A stretch of 64,000 nt of DNA from a virus: IMG/VR virus record IMGVR_UViG_3300025120_009952, positions 1-64,000 of that record; one strand, 5' to 3'. The translations under genes were made by a program, and so were the position numbers. Positions within the stretch are counted from its first letter, which is position 1. Every line of letters begins with the position of its first letter. The notes below the pieces were generated by a model. The model had not been told where the DNA came from. It did no database searches and saw nothing but the letters and a program-made list of their open reading frames with translations. This document shows positions 1 to 7,529 of this stretch, piece by piece.

Positions 1-1
1 G

Positions 2-97
2 ACAACTGTGCTTAGAGGTGACTTCAAAGACATAGAAGGCACGAAAAAAGAATTCATGGACAATGTAAAATTGCAACAGGAATTCGCGAAAGATTAA
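2..97 (+). CDS. C-terminal end of an unknown protein (partial)
   Basis: An open frame enters from the left edge and ends at TAA 95-97, giving the last 31 residues of a protein. The tail is charged (KDIEGTKKEFMDN) and ends in FAKD. The other two plus-strand frames are not open through this stretch, and the next gene starts one base after the stop, as is usual in this tightly packed genome. I do not recognise the family from so short a tail. Confidence 0.55.
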   Translation, partial: TTVLRGDFKDIEGTKKEFMDNVKLQQEFAKD

Positions 98-98
98 G

Positions 99-449
99 AT
101 GGATCCAAAATCCAAACCACGCAAGGGTCAAACGCAAGAAGAGAATGAAACTGAGTTCGAACAAGTATTAGAACTGAAAGGATTCGACATCGACAGTCCA
201 GAGGACAATGGTGTTACCATAACTCATGGTTATCAAGGAACACCTTTGACAACCTCATATCAAGGCACTTCGACACATCATGCACCAACATTCATGGATT
301 TGGATGAGTCAGTTGTGGTTACTTTCCGACAGGGAGAAGTAGAACACACAGCACTCCGCGAAAGATATCCAGCACTACAAAAAGCATATGACCACTATTG
401 CACACTACTCGCTCTGGCCCAAAATGGGCCTGAAGATTTAGATAATTAA
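99..449 (+). CDS. Unknown phage protein, 116 aa
   Basis: An acidic, soluble protein with no signal peptide or membrane segment. The N-terminus is Lys/Glu rich (residues 1-25). The middle, about residues 40-65, is rich in Gly, Thr and His and repeats the motif YQGT (GYQGTPLTT, SYQGTSTHH). The C-terminal third looks helical. The ATG lies one base after the preceding stop, so translation is probably coupled to that gene. I do not recognise the family. Calling it a gene rests on length, coding character and position in the gene string. Confidence 0.6.
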   Translation: MDPKSKPRKGQTQEENETEFEQVLELKGFDIDSPEDNGVTITHGYQGTPLTTSYQGTSTHHAPTFMDLDESVVVTFRQGEVEHTALRERYPALQKAYDHYCTLLALAQNGPEDLDN

Positions 450-466
450 TATAAGGGGGATATACT

Positions 467-658
467 ATGCAGTTATACCGTATCACTTTAACCACTGACA
501 TCTATGCCACAGACTGGGAAGATGTTAAAGACAAATTGGTAATGGCCTATCAAAACGAAGAAGGCGAAGTAAGCACTAACTTACCAGGCATCTTTGAGGC
601 AATTAAAAAAATTGAAATTACCAACGATAATACCAATACCAACGTTGACAAAACCTAA
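467..658 (+). CDS. Small unknown phage protein, 63 aa
   Basis: A small acidic protein whose start is supported by a strong purine-rich ribosome site (AAGGGGG about 8 bases before ATG 467). It begins with a beta-like stretch (MQLYRITLTTDIYATDW) and ends in an Asn/Thr-rich tail (about residues 52-63). The size and pattern recall small conserved proteins of T4-like marine phages, but I cannot name a family. The promoter of the next gene lies inside its 3' end (645-672). Confidence 0.6.
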   Translation: MQLYRITLTTDIYATDWEDVKDKLVMAYQNEEGEVSTNLPGIFEAIKKIEITNDNTNTNVDKT

Positions 659-672
659 ATACAGCATATAAT
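645..672 (+). promoter_or_regulatory. Host-type sigma-70 promoter for queE-like gene
   Basis: TTGACA at 645-650 and TATAAT at 667-672, a 16-base spacer, both boxes matching the consensus fully. The -35 box lies within the end of the preceding gene. The -10 box ends six bases before ATG 679, so the predicted transcript would start at or next to the start codon. Confidence 0.75.
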
Positions 673-678
673 AAAAAC

Positions 679-1608
679 ATGTCAAATCTAGCACAGCATG
701 ATTTTAGTAAAACAATAGAAAAAAAGTTTTACTATTCAGAAATATTTTATAGTATTCAAGGTGAAGGGCACTACACAGGTGTTCCTACTGCCTGGATCAG
801 ATTCTTTTTATGCAACTTACAATGCAGTGGGTTTGGACAGATAGATCCAACCAATCCTGAAACATATGATTTACCATTTGAAGACTTTGATGTATCAAGT
901 GTAAAGAGAGTTGAAGACTTGCCTGTATGGGAAAAAGGCTGTGATTCAAGTTACACATGGGCCAAGAAGTTTAAACAACTAATGGGCCAAGAAACTCCAA
1001 GTGCAATGGCAAATAAGATTGTTAATTGTATGAGAAACGATAGCAATCCAGACGGAAAGTTTTTACATCCTGTAAGCAAACAACATCAACATCTTTGTTT
1101 CACAGGAGGCGAACCGTTAATGGTAACTGGACAACAAGCAGTGGTTGGCATATACAACACACTAAAAGAACAAGACAACTTGCCAGGCTCTATGACGTTT
1201 GAAACTAACGGCACACAGATATTGAGACAACCATTCATAGATTGGGTAAATGAAATAGACACAGAAGTTTTCTTTTCTTGTAGTCCTAAACTGTTTACAG
1301 TGTCAGGTGAACAAACAGCAAAAGCAATCAAACCAGAAATTGTTGCTGAGTATCACAAACTATCCAAAGCAGGACAACTAAAATTTGTAGTAGGTCCATT
1401 ACAACGTGAATGGGATGAGATGGAAGAAGCGATAGAAAAGTTTAGATCAGCGGGTGTTGAATGGCCGGTATGGGTTATGCCAACTGGTGCAAGAGAAGAA
1501 GAACAGACTGCGACAGCAGGTGACGTGGCACAGAAAGCATTTCAAAGAGGTTATAATGTTGCGGCAAGGGTGCATGTATATCTCTTTGGTAACAAGATAG
1601 GAACATAA
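679..1608 (+). CDS. queE: QueE-like radical SAM enzyme (7-carboxy-7-deazaguanine synthase family)
   Basis: QueE converts carboxytetrahydropterin to 7-carboxy-7-deazaguanine, the ring-forming step of queuosine and of 7-deazaguanine DNA modification. The family signature is clear: YSIQGEG at residues 24-30, a Thr-Ala-rich strand leading to Cys45, then CNLQC (Cys45, Cys49), and the SAM-binding TGGEP at about 142-146. The third cluster cysteine is not in the usual place: CNLQC is followed by SGFGQ, and the CDSSYTW motif with Cys88 appears 38 residues later, so the cluster loop carries an insertion. At 309 residues it is longer than typical bacterial QueE (about 210-240). No other queuosine gene is in the window, so partners (folE, queD, queC) would have to be elsewhere in the phage or in the host. 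It probably has a leaderless transcript (promoter 645-672). Its stop overlaps the next start. Confidence 0.85.
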   Translation: MSNLAQHDFSKTIEKKFYYSEIFYSIQGEGHYTGVPTAWIRFFLCNLQCSGFGQIDPTNPETYDLPFEDFDVSSVKRVEDLPVWEKGCDSSYTWAKKFKQLMGQETPSAMANKIVNCMRNDSNPDGKFLHPVSKQHQHLCFTGGEPLMVTGQQAVVGIYNTLKEQDNLPGSMTFETNGTQILRQPFIDWVNEIDTEVFFSCSPKLFTVSGEQTAKAIKPEIVAEYHKLSKAGQLKFVVGPLQREWDEMEEAIEKFRSAGVEWPVWVMPTGAREEEQTATAGDVAQKAFQRGYNVAARVHVYLFGNKIGT

Positions 1609-1937
1609 TGCAAAAAATTATAAACGTGTGGTTCGAAGCAGAAGACATTGCTTTGCAATTTTCACAAACACGCATGTACGATATTGGTGCAAGAATTATG
1701 AAAACTATAGTATTGTTTTCAGTATGTGTCATCGGACTACTGTATGTGCTGGTAGGCAAGGTCACAGGTTATGCAATGAATAGACTCCGCGACGTTGAAA
1801 CAAAACCAACACCAATAATACCAAAAACTATCACAGCAGATTCAAATTACACAGAAAACGGATTACCAGAAGAACTTAGTAGAAAAGGCGAAGGTATGTC
1901 AGAAAACGACTATGAAAATCTTAGAAAGGTGTTATAA
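1608..1937 (+). CDS. Unknown single-span membrane protein, 109 aa
   Basis: The ATG overlaps the last base of the queE-like stop (TAATG), which implies coupled translation. An amphipathic N-terminal part (residues 1-35) precedes one hydrophobic segment at about residues 38-56 (IVLFSVCVIGLLYVLVG). The C-terminal half is polar and charged, rich in Pro/Thr near residues 68-80. With Arg and Lys on both sides the orientation is not obvious. No family is recognised. It may be an inner-membrane protein made early in infection. Confidence 0.6.
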   Translation: MQKIINVWFEAEDIALQFSQTRMYDIGARIMKTIVLFSVCVIGLLYVLVGKVTGYAMNRLRDVETKPTPIIPKTITADSNYTENGLPEELSRKGEGMSENDYENLRKVL

Positions 1938-1943
1938 TAAAGT

Positions 1944-2297
1944 ATGCTTGAAAAAATGAAGAACATGTTTAAAGGCAAAGACAAAAAAGAATCCGCGCCT
2001 GAGAACAAAGAAAAAACAAAAGCAACTAAGAACAAGGAACCTTGGATAAGTGTGTTGACCACACATGTTGATAAAACAAATCCTAAGAATGGTTTCTTTG
2101 AATTAGATTGGAATGAGTACTTTGTACAATCATTGAAGTTGAATGGGTACAGAGGTGCGACAGACGAAGAAGTAGTAGATAAATGGTTTCAAGACTTATG
2201 TAGAAATGTTGCCAGTGACACTGGTACAGACGATGTCGGTGGATCTGGTTATGTAAACAAAGTTTTGAGAGATGATGGCAAAACGGAGGTTTCGTGA
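1944..2297 (+). CDS. Unknown phage protein with Lys-rich N-terminus, 117 aa
   Basis: The first 30 or so residues are almost all Lys, Glu and Ala (for example KGKDKKESAPENKEKTK), probably a disordered basic tail. Residues 34-117 look like a compact domain with aromatic positions (FFELDWNEYFVQSLKLNGY and VDKWFQDLCRNV). It overlaps the next gene by four bases (GTGA). This block next to the RNase H-like gene resembles conserved small proteins of T4-like marine phages, but I cannot assign a function. Confidence 0.6.
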   Translation: MLEKMKNMFKGKDKKESAPENKEKTKATKNKEPWISVLTTHVDKTNPKNGFFELDWNEYFVQSLKLNGYRGATDEEVVDKWFQDLCRNVASDTGTDDVGGSGYVNKVLRDDGKTEVS

Positions 2298-3265
2298 CTT
2301 ATATAATTGTTGATACAGCAAACACTTTTTTTAGAGCAAGACACATAGTAAAAGACAACAATCCAGACACTAAAGTTGGATTGGCTATGCATATCATATT
2401 AAATTCTGTTAAGAAAGCATGGACTGATTTTGATGGTGCCCATGTAGTATTTTGTCTGGAAGGACGTTCTTGGCGTAAGGATCACTACACAAAATACAAG
2501 GCAAACAGAGCATTGGCCCGTGCGGCACTGACAGAACGAGAGCAAGAAGCAGATCAAATATTTTGGGAATCATATGATACATTCTGTGACTTTGTGAAAG
2601 ACAAAACAAATTGCACTGTGCTACAACACAAACAACTAGAAGCAGACGATTTAATTGCTGGTTGGATACAACAACATCCACAGGATCAGCATGTGATCAT
2701 ATCTTCCGATTCAGATTTCGCACAGTTGATCTCTCCAAACGTAAGACAGTATAATGGCATATCAAACACACTTACAACCACAGAAGGATACTTTACTGAC
2801 AAAGGTACTGCTATTGTGGATAAGAAGACAGGAGAACCAAAGAAGGCACCCAACCCAGAATGGTTGTTATTTGAAAAATGTATGCGTGGTGATCCTACAG
2901 ACAACGTATTTTCAGCATTTCCTAAGGTGCGTAAGAACAAGTTACTAGAAGCATTCGAAGACAGAAGCAATCAAGGATTTGTGTGGAATAACATCATGCT
3001 GAGCAGATGGGTAGACCATGAAGGCAACGAACATAGAGTGAAAGAGGATTACGAGCGAAATAAGGAACTAATCGACCTTACTCGCCAGCCAGATCACATA
3101 AAACAGATAATTATAGATACTATAAAAGAAGCGACATCGACTCCTAAGAGTTCGCCACAGGTAGGCATATATTTGATGAAGTTTTGTCATTTATTTGATC
3201 TACAAAAGATACAAGATCTTGCTGGGCAGTATGCCGCTCCACTCAACGGGAGATATGGAACGTGA
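2294..3265 (+). CDS. rnh: T4 RNase H-like 5'-3' exonuclease (FEN-1 type)
   Basis: A 5' nuclease of the FEN-1/T4 RNase H type, which removes RNA primers and flaps during lagging-strand synthesis. Visible metal-binding acidic residues: Asp7 in IIVDTANTFFRAR, the LEADDLIAGW motif at about 115-124, and SSDSDFAQL at about 136-144. The helical-arch side contains the basic stretch WRKDHYTKYKANR, and the later region CMRGDPTDNV resembles the helix-hairpin-helix DNA-contact segment. The length of 323 aa is near T4 RNase H (305). The start is GTG 2294, overlapping the previous stop as GTGA and preceded by GGAGG at 2285-2289. The stop overlaps the next GTG in the same way. Confidence 0.85.
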   Translation: MTYIIVDTANTFFRARHIVKDNNPDTKVGLAMHIILNSVKKAWTDFDGAHVVFCLEGRSWRKDHYTKYKANRALARAALTEREQEADQIFWESYDTFCDFVKDKTNCTVLQHKQLEADDLIAGWIQQHPQDQHVIISSDSDFAQLISPNVRQYNGISNTLTTTEGYFTDKGTAIVDKKTGEPKKAPNPEWLLFEKCMRGDPTDNVFSAFPKVRKNKLLEAFEDRSNQGFVWNNIMLSRWVDHEGNEHRVKEDYERNKELIDLTRQPDHIKQIIIDTIKEATSTPKSSPQVGIYLMKFCHLFDLQKIQDLAGQYAAPLNGRYGT

Positions 3266-3729
3266 GTCAGATAAAAACAGTAAAGGACAACGCAAGTTGG
3301 ATCATCACAGACACTACAGATAATAGTAAGGTGGGGTCTATAGTTAAGACACCGAACGACAAATATGAAGTAAGAATTAAAGGCACAGGAAAAATATTTT
3401 CCAAACACGATATTGTTAAAAGTTTTGGTTCAGAATTATTTAGAGAACGTCTACCATACTTAACAGAAAAAGATGACGCTAATGTTGTATATGATTACGA
3501 CAGTTGTTGTGAGCCTTATAACAAAATGTGGTATGTAAAATTTAAACTTCCTTTATACACAAAAGAAAAAAAGTCAAAAAGTTATTATTGTGCAGGAAAT
3601 TATCTAATAAACAAAAAAGGTTGGCAAGAAGAATTTTGTCCAAAACTTATCACACTAGAAAAATATAAATTTCATGGGCCTTTCACTAATGTGTACCAAA
3701 TGAAAGCATTCCAGAAAAAGTATTTGTAA
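3262..3729 (+). CDS. Unknown phage protein, 155 aa
   Basis: Begins with GTG overlapping the end of the RNase H-like gene (GTGA), so it is probably translated by re-initiation. The protein is basic, with a beta-rich N-terminal part (WIITDTTDNSKVGSIV) and several cysteines (the CCEPYNKMWY motif near residue 80, plus single Cys near residues 112 and 125). These might bind metal, but the spacing is not a standard finger. No membrane segment or signal is seen. No known family is recognised. Confidence 0.6.
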   Translation: MSQIKTVKDNASWIITDTTDNSKVGSIVKTPNDKYEVRIKGTGKIFSKHDIVKSFGSELFRERLPYLTEKDDANVVYDYDSCCEPYNKMWYVKFKLPLYTKEKKSKSYYCAGNYLINKKGWQEEFCPKLITLEKYKFHGPFTNVYQMKAFQKKYL

Positions 3730-3730
3730 G

Positions 3731-3955
3731 ATGAACACTGTACAAATTGAAAAATTCATTAGTCTTGTGAACGCAAACGAGCAAACCCGACAGCCTGAAT
3801 TGAGAATGAAGATGCATGATGCAAAACAACTACGTGATGCTATCAGTAGCATGTTGACCTATGTTGTTAAAAAACAAGACGAATTGATAGATACACAAAA
3901 GAAACTGAATGATGCACAGACCATCACAGTTGAGATGAACGGAGAAAAATTTTAA
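3731..3955 (+). CDS. Small coiled-coil protein, 74 aa
   Basis: A short, mostly helical protein. Residues 30-66 form a likely coiled coil (heptad-like Leu/Met/Val in DAKQLRDAISSMLTYVVKK), followed by a short strand ending TVEMNGEKF. Its TAA overlaps the glutaredoxin start by one base (TAATG), so the two are translationally coupled. The function is unknown. Confidence 0.55.
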   Translation: MNTVQIEKFISLVNANEQTRQPELRMKMHDAKQLRDAISSMLTYVVKKQDELIDTQKKLNDAQTITVEMNGEKF

Positions 3956-4176
3956 TGGAAGTAATTGTTTACAGCAAACCAGCATGTGGCTATTGTGTAA
4001 TGGCCAAAAACTTACTAAACTCAAAGGGTATCGAGTTCGAAGAAAAATATCTTGATAACCCAACAGCGATAAAAGAATTTATTGCAGAACACCCAACAAA
4101 ACGCACTATGCCACAGATTTGGATGGATGGCGAGCATGTTGGCGGCTTTCGAGAACTAAAAGCAAAATTATCATAA
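3955..4176 (+). CDS. grx: Glutaredoxin
   Basis: A thiol-disulfide oxidoreductase of the thioredoxin fold, 73 residues, the compact size typical of phage and bacterial glutaredoxins. The dithiol active site is CGYC (Cys11, Cys14) after the first strand IVYSKPA. The cis-proline motif TMPQIW and the glutathione-binding end DGEHVGGFRELKA are both present. In T4-like phages glutaredoxin usually serves as electron donor to phage ribonucleotide reductase, whose genes are not in this window. Start ATG 3955 overlaps the previous stop. Confidence 0.92.
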   Translation: MEVIVYSKPACGYCVMAKNLLNSKGIEFEEKYLDNPTAIKEFIAEHPTKRTMPQIWMDGEHVGGFRELKAKLS

Positions 4177-4213
4177 ACTACTCATATTACTATGGTAAAT
4201 ATAGTAGCACATT

Positions 4214-4501
4214 ATGAGCAGACCAAAACCAAAAGTACTGCTGTCCAAGACAGACAGAAACACATACAAGACTGAAGAAGTCTTAGAATCAACGGCCATA
4301 TGGGCAGTATTCTTTGACGGCAAACCTATCAACTTAAAAACTTCAACCATGGCCTCTGCACATCCTGGACCAAAATATAAAAAAGTTTCTTTTTCAAATC
4401 CTGGACACGCACTTAACCTTTCTAAAAAATTGAATCAAACATTCGGCTCAGACAAGTTTCAAGTTTACCAACTAAGCACTGGCAAGAAGATACATGGCTG
4501 A
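4214..4501 (+). CDS. Unknown phage protein, 95 aa
   Basis: A basic soluble protein. Residues 25-38 (STAIWAVFFDGKPINLKT) look like two strands. The rest (KKVSFSNPGHALNLSKKLNQTF) ends in a helix and strand, a small alpha-beta domain of unknown function. It overlaps the next gene by eight bases. Upstream, 4177-4213 has no consensus promoter. Confidence 0.55.
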   Translation: MSRPKPKVLLSKTDRNTYKTEEVLESTAIWAVFFDGKPINLKTSTMASAHPGPKYKKVSFSNPGHALNLSKKLNQTFGSDKFQVYQLSTGKKIHG

Positions 4502-4727
4502 TGCAAGTTACAACATAGAGTACGATCGCCTTAGACTAATTAATACAATCGAAGTGTTAGAAGATACCATAGAATGGTTCAAGCCACAAATCGAACCTCA
4601 TGACTGTGGGTGGATGCACGACACCATCAGCGGAATCAAACACAGGATATATGAAGCAAGGAAGGAATTGAAACAACTTGATAAGCCGGAAAAAACAACT
4701 AAGCATAGCCTTCCTAAAAAGTCATAA
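4494..4727 (+). CDS. Small helical protein, 77 aa
   Basis: Almost wholly helical, with Leu/Ile heptads from residue 10 to 30 (LRLINTIEVLEDTIEWF) and a second helix at 42-65. HDCGWMHD in the turn holds two His and one Cys and could bind a metal, but that is only a possibility. The C-terminal tail is Lys/Pro rich. It overlaps the preceding gene by eight bases and the following one by about 50. The family is not recognised. Confidence 0.5.
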   Translation: MADASYNIEYDRLRLINTIEVLEDTIEWFKPQIEPHDCGWMHDTISGIKHRIYEARKELKQLDKPEKTTKHSLPKKS

Positions 4728-5043
4728 AGCAGATTACTCACAAAAAGACTTTGACAAGATGTGGAAAATGGTGTGGAGAAACATCAGAGAAGAAAATCCC
4801 TCCATGCGTCTTACCAAGGGTGGATATCAATTTCTAAAAAACTCCCTAGAACTTAAAGACTATATGGTCAAACTCAAACGAGAATGCAAACTTAAACCTG
4901 AGATATTGCTAGGATTAGACAAGTTCATAACATGTCCATACTACATCACCAACAAGGAGATATACGTTTTTGAGGAGAAATTGGCATCAGAATTGGTGCT
5001 AAGAGCGGGTGATCTTGATATTTTAATTGTGAGCAGACGTTAA
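4678..5043 (+). CDS. Unknown phage protein, about 121 aa (TTG start uncertain)
   Basis: The frame is open from TTG 4678, inside the previous gene. The next start in frame is an ATG near residue 28. I keep TTG because the residues before that ATG (FLKSHKADYSQKDFDKMW) read as part of the same domain. The protein is basic and helical, with KMVWRNIREENPSMRL and a second half ending in a hydrophobic strand LDILIVSRR. It is the last gene before the promoter region at 5083-5118. No function can be assigned. Confidence 0.5.
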   Translation: MISRKKQLSIAFLKSHKADYSQKDFDKMWKMVWRNIREENPSMRLTKGGYQFLKNSLELKDYMVKLKRECKLKPEILLGLDKFITCPYYITNKEIYVFEEKLASELVLRAGDLDILIVSRR

Positions 5044-5082
5044 GTCATTGATATTACAGCATTTTTTATTTGCCAGATCGTA

Positions 5083-5118
5083 TTGACATTTTGACGGTTG
5101 ATAGTATTATATTACTAT
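5083..5118 (+). promoter_or_regulatory. Tandem host-type promoters before the MoxR-like gene
   Basis: Two overlapping sigma-70-like pairs: TTGACA 5083-5088 with TATTAT 5105-5110 (spacer 16), and TTGACG 5091-5096 with TACTAT 5113-5118 (spacer 16). Both would give a leader of about 20-30 bases, with an AGGAG ribosome site about 10 bases before ATG 5145. The 101-base intergenic region 5044-5144 holds nothing else I can identify. Confidence 0.6.
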
Positions 5119-5144
5119 AACAACTAAACAAAGGAGTCAGTGAG

Positions 5145-6236
5145 ATGGCAAAAGACATAAGTCAAACTAGAACAGTAAGTCCACAAGAGGCTAAAACTGC
5201 AATCACACATTGTTTAGGTTTACAGAGACCAATTATGGTATGGGGTGCACCAGGTATTGGTAAATCCGATGTTGTAAAACAGATTGGTACTGAATCTAAA
5301 CGTGAAGTAATCGATATTAGATTACCATTATGGGAACCTACAGATATTAAAGGTATTCCTTTTTTCAATCAAAAATTAAACACTATGGAATGGGCGCCTC
5401 CGGCAGAACTTCCAAGTGATCCTAAAAGTACAGCGATATTATTCTTAGACGAATTGAATGCCGCTCCTCCAAGTGTACAGGCGGCGGCTTATCAACTTAT
5501 TCTTAACAGAAGAGTTGGTACTTACCAACTACCAGAAGGCGTTTCGATAGTGGCCGCTGGTAACCGTGAAACAGACAAAGGTGTTACTTACAGAATGCCT
5601 GCTCCGTTGGCAAACAGATTTGTCCACTTAGAGATGAGAGTCGACTTTGAGGACTGGGCAATGTGGGCCACAGAAAATCATATCAATCCACAAGTGGTTG
5701 GTTATTGTTCGTTTGCGAAACAAGACTTATATGATTTCGATCCTAAGAGCGGTAGCAGATCGTTTGCAACACCAAGAAGTTGGGCCTTTGTGTCACAACT
5801 GTTAACAGATACCCTGTCAGATAATACTCTCACTGACCTTGTGGCAGGGGCAGTAGGTGAAGGTTTGGCAATGAAGTTTATGGCACATCGAAAGATTGCT
5901 TCTGACTTGCCAAACCCTACTGACATACTTTCTGGTAAAACTAAGAAGATGAGTTCCACAGAAGTAAGTGCCCAATATTCACTTACAATATCATTGTGTT
6001 ACGAACTGCAAGAAGCATATGATAAGATGAAAGAGAAGAAACTTGTAGACTGGCACAAGATGGCAGATTGTTTTTTCAGGTTTATGATGGACAACTTCCA
6101 AACTGAACTAGTTGTTATGGGTGCCAAGGTTGCACTTACAAATTACCAATTACCGTTCGATCCGAGCAAGTTGAAATCATTCGATGAGTTCCACGAAAAA
6201 TTCGGCAAGTATGTTCTTGCTAGTGTTGATCAGTAA
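5145..6236 (+). CDS. MoxR/CobS-like AAA+ ATPase
   Basis: An AAA+ ATPase of the MoxR type. Walker A is GAPGIGKS at residues 34-41, Walker B is ILFLDELNA at about 98-106, and a sensor-1 Asn lies in VAAGNRETDKG. The inserted loop and helical lid of the MoxR/CobS branch follow. These ATPases work with a VWA-domain partner, either as metal-insertion/assembly chaperones or as the CobS subunit of cobaltochelatase, and T4-like cyanophages often carry a CobS-like gene. The partner here is the next gene (6297-7529). It is expressed from the tandem promoters at 5083-5118 with a good AGGAG site, and a GC-rich hairpin follows at 6244-6261. The true substrate cannot be inferred from sequence alone. Confidence 0.85.
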   Translation: MAKDISQTRTVSPQEAKTAITHCLGLQRPIMVWGAPGIGKSDVVKQIGTESKREVIDIRLPLWEPTDIKGIPFFNQKLNTMEWAPPAELPSDPKSTAILFLDELNAAPPSVQAAAYQLILNRRVGTYQLPEGVSIVAAGNRETDKGVTYRMPAPLANRFVHLEMRVDFEDWAMWATENHINPQVVGYCSFAKQDLYDFDPKSGSRSFATPRSWAFVSQLLTDTLSDNTLTDLVAGAVGEGLAMKFMAHRKIASDLPNPTDILSGKTKKMSSTEVSAQYSLTISLCYELQEAYDKMKEKKLVDWHKMADCFFRFMMDNFQTELVVMGAKVALTNYQLPFDPSKLKSFDEFHEKFGKYVLASVDQ

Positions 6237-6243
6237 ACAAATA

Positions 6244-6261
6244 CGGGGGTTTTTACCCCCG
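6244..6261 (+). terminator. Perfect GC hairpin after the MoxR-like gene (possible terminator)
   Basis: A 7-base-pair perfect stem, CGGGGGT with ACCCCCG, around a TTTT loop. No U-run follows; the next bases are GTTGACA, which is the -35 box of the next promoter. It may weaken read-through between the ATPase and its partner gene, or protect the 3' end of the ATPase message. Confidence 0.5.
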
Positions 6262-6262
6262 G

Positions 6263-6290
6263 TTGACAAATACCAAACAGAAATTATAAT
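6263..6290 (+). promoter_or_regulatory. Consensus host-type promoter for the VWA gene
   Basis: TTGACA 6263-6268 and TATAAT 6285-6290 with a 16-base spacer, both perfect. The -35 starts two bases after the hairpin. The -10 ends six bases before ATG 6297 and there is no ribosome site between them, so the transcript is predicted to be leaderless, exactly as at 645-679. Confidence 0.78.
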
Positions 6291-6296
6291 AGTATT

Positions 6297-7529
6297 ATGA
6301 GCAAGGTAGCAGTGAAACAAAAACAAACTAAAGTAGATAAACAAAAAGTACTAGAAAAACTAACTGGGGCAAGAATTGCCCTTTTACTTAAACAACCATT
6401 CTTTGGTAACATGGCAACTAGAATGCAATTACAAGAAGCAGACTGGTGTCCAACAGCGGCCACAGATGGCAAACATTTTTATTACAATCCGGAATTTATA
6501 GATCAACTTAGTCCAAAGGAAACAGAATTTTTAATTGGACATGAGGTACTTCATATTGTGTTCGATCACTTCCTTAGACAGGACATGAGAGAAAAACAAC
6601 CATGGAACATATCGGCCGACTATGCAGTCAACATTGTGTTGCACGATGAGAACGTAGGCGAAATGCCACAAGGTGATAATAAAGGATTACTCGATAGCAA
6701 GTACAGAGGATGGAACGCAGAACGTATCTATGAAGACGTTATGGGAGATCCTCAGAAACAGAATCAACAAACAATGGACGTTCATATTGATTGGGAGAAT
6801 GGTAAGGCTACTATCAGAGATAAAGATGGTAAAGAAATACAAGTAGAACTAGAGATGGACAGAGATGAAATGAAAAAGATCAAAGATGATGTCCGTGCTG
6901 GTGTACTACAGTCGGCTCAGGTAGCAGGTAACAGCAAGACCCCGAAAGCAATTAGAAGTCTTATACAAGATCTGACAGAGCCTGTAATTGACTGGCGTGA
7001 ACTACTTAGACAGCAGGTACAAAGTGTGATTAAGAATGATTACTCGTTTACAAGAATAAACAGAAAAACACAACATTCAGGTATTGTGTTGCCAGGTCTA
7101 CTTAACGATGAAACAATAGATATTGCCATTGCAATTGATACAAGTGGTTCAATTGAAGAAGAGAAACTAAAAGACTTCATGTCAGAAGTTAAAGGCATTA
7201 TGGAAGAATACCAAGACTACAAAATGAAGGTTTGGTGTTTTGATACTGGTGTGCATAATCCACAAGACTTTGAAGCAAATGATGGTAACGACATTATGGA
7301 TTACGAACCTGCTGGATTTGGTGGTACCGACTTTATGGTCAACTGGGAATACATGAAACAAGAAAACTATGAACCTAAGAAACTGATAGTGTTCACAGAT
7401 GGTGAAACATGGAACGAGTGGGGTGATGAATCTTATTGCGACACTTGTTGGATCATACACAGTTTCTATTCCGAAAACAAACCTAAGCCACCGTTTGGTG
7501 CATATTCATATTATGATAAAAAGATTTAG
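6297..7529 (+). CDS. Zinc-motif (HExxH) plus VWA domain protein, DUF2201-like; partner of MoxR ATPase
   Basis: A two-part protein of 410 residues. The N-terminal half has a metallopeptidase-like motif HEVLH at residues 82-86 within FLIGHEVLHIVFDH, and later AERIYEDVM. The C-terminal half is a von Willebrand A domain with an intact metal-ion-dependent adhesion site: DTSGS at about 281-285, the Thr in FGGTDF at about 341, and VFTDGE at about 366-371. This architecture is the one seen next to MoxR ATPases in bacteria and in some large phages. Whether the HExxH half cuts proteins is not known to me; family members are often called putative peptidases. The gene has its own consensus promoter just after the hairpin, with no leader. 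Confidence 0.82.
   Translation: MSKVAVKQKQTKVDKQKVLEKLTGARIALLLKQPFFGNMATRMQLQEADWCPTAATDGKHFYYNPEFIDQLSPKETEFLIGHEVLHIVFDHFLRQDMREKQPWNISADYAVNIVLHDENVGEMPQGDNKGLLDSKYRGWNAERIYEDVMGDPQKQNQQTMDVHIDWENGKATIRDKDGKEIQVELEMDRDEMKKIKDDVRAGVLQSAQVAGNSKTPKAIRSLIQDLTEPVIDWRELLRQQVQSVIKNDYSFTRINRKTQHSGIVLPGLLNDETIDIAIAIDTSGSIEEEKLKDFMSEVKGIMEEYQDYKMKVWCFDTGVHNPQDFEANDGNDIMDYEPAGFGGTDFMVNWEYMKQENYEPKKLIVFTDGETWNEWGDESYCDTCWIIHSFYSENKPKPPFGAYSYYDKKI

Noticed and set aside
4191-4202. GGTAAATA-like octamer before gene 4214-4501
   Set aside because: Two mismatches to TATAAATA in an early-type plus-strand block. I see no other late site nearby, so it was not called a promoter.
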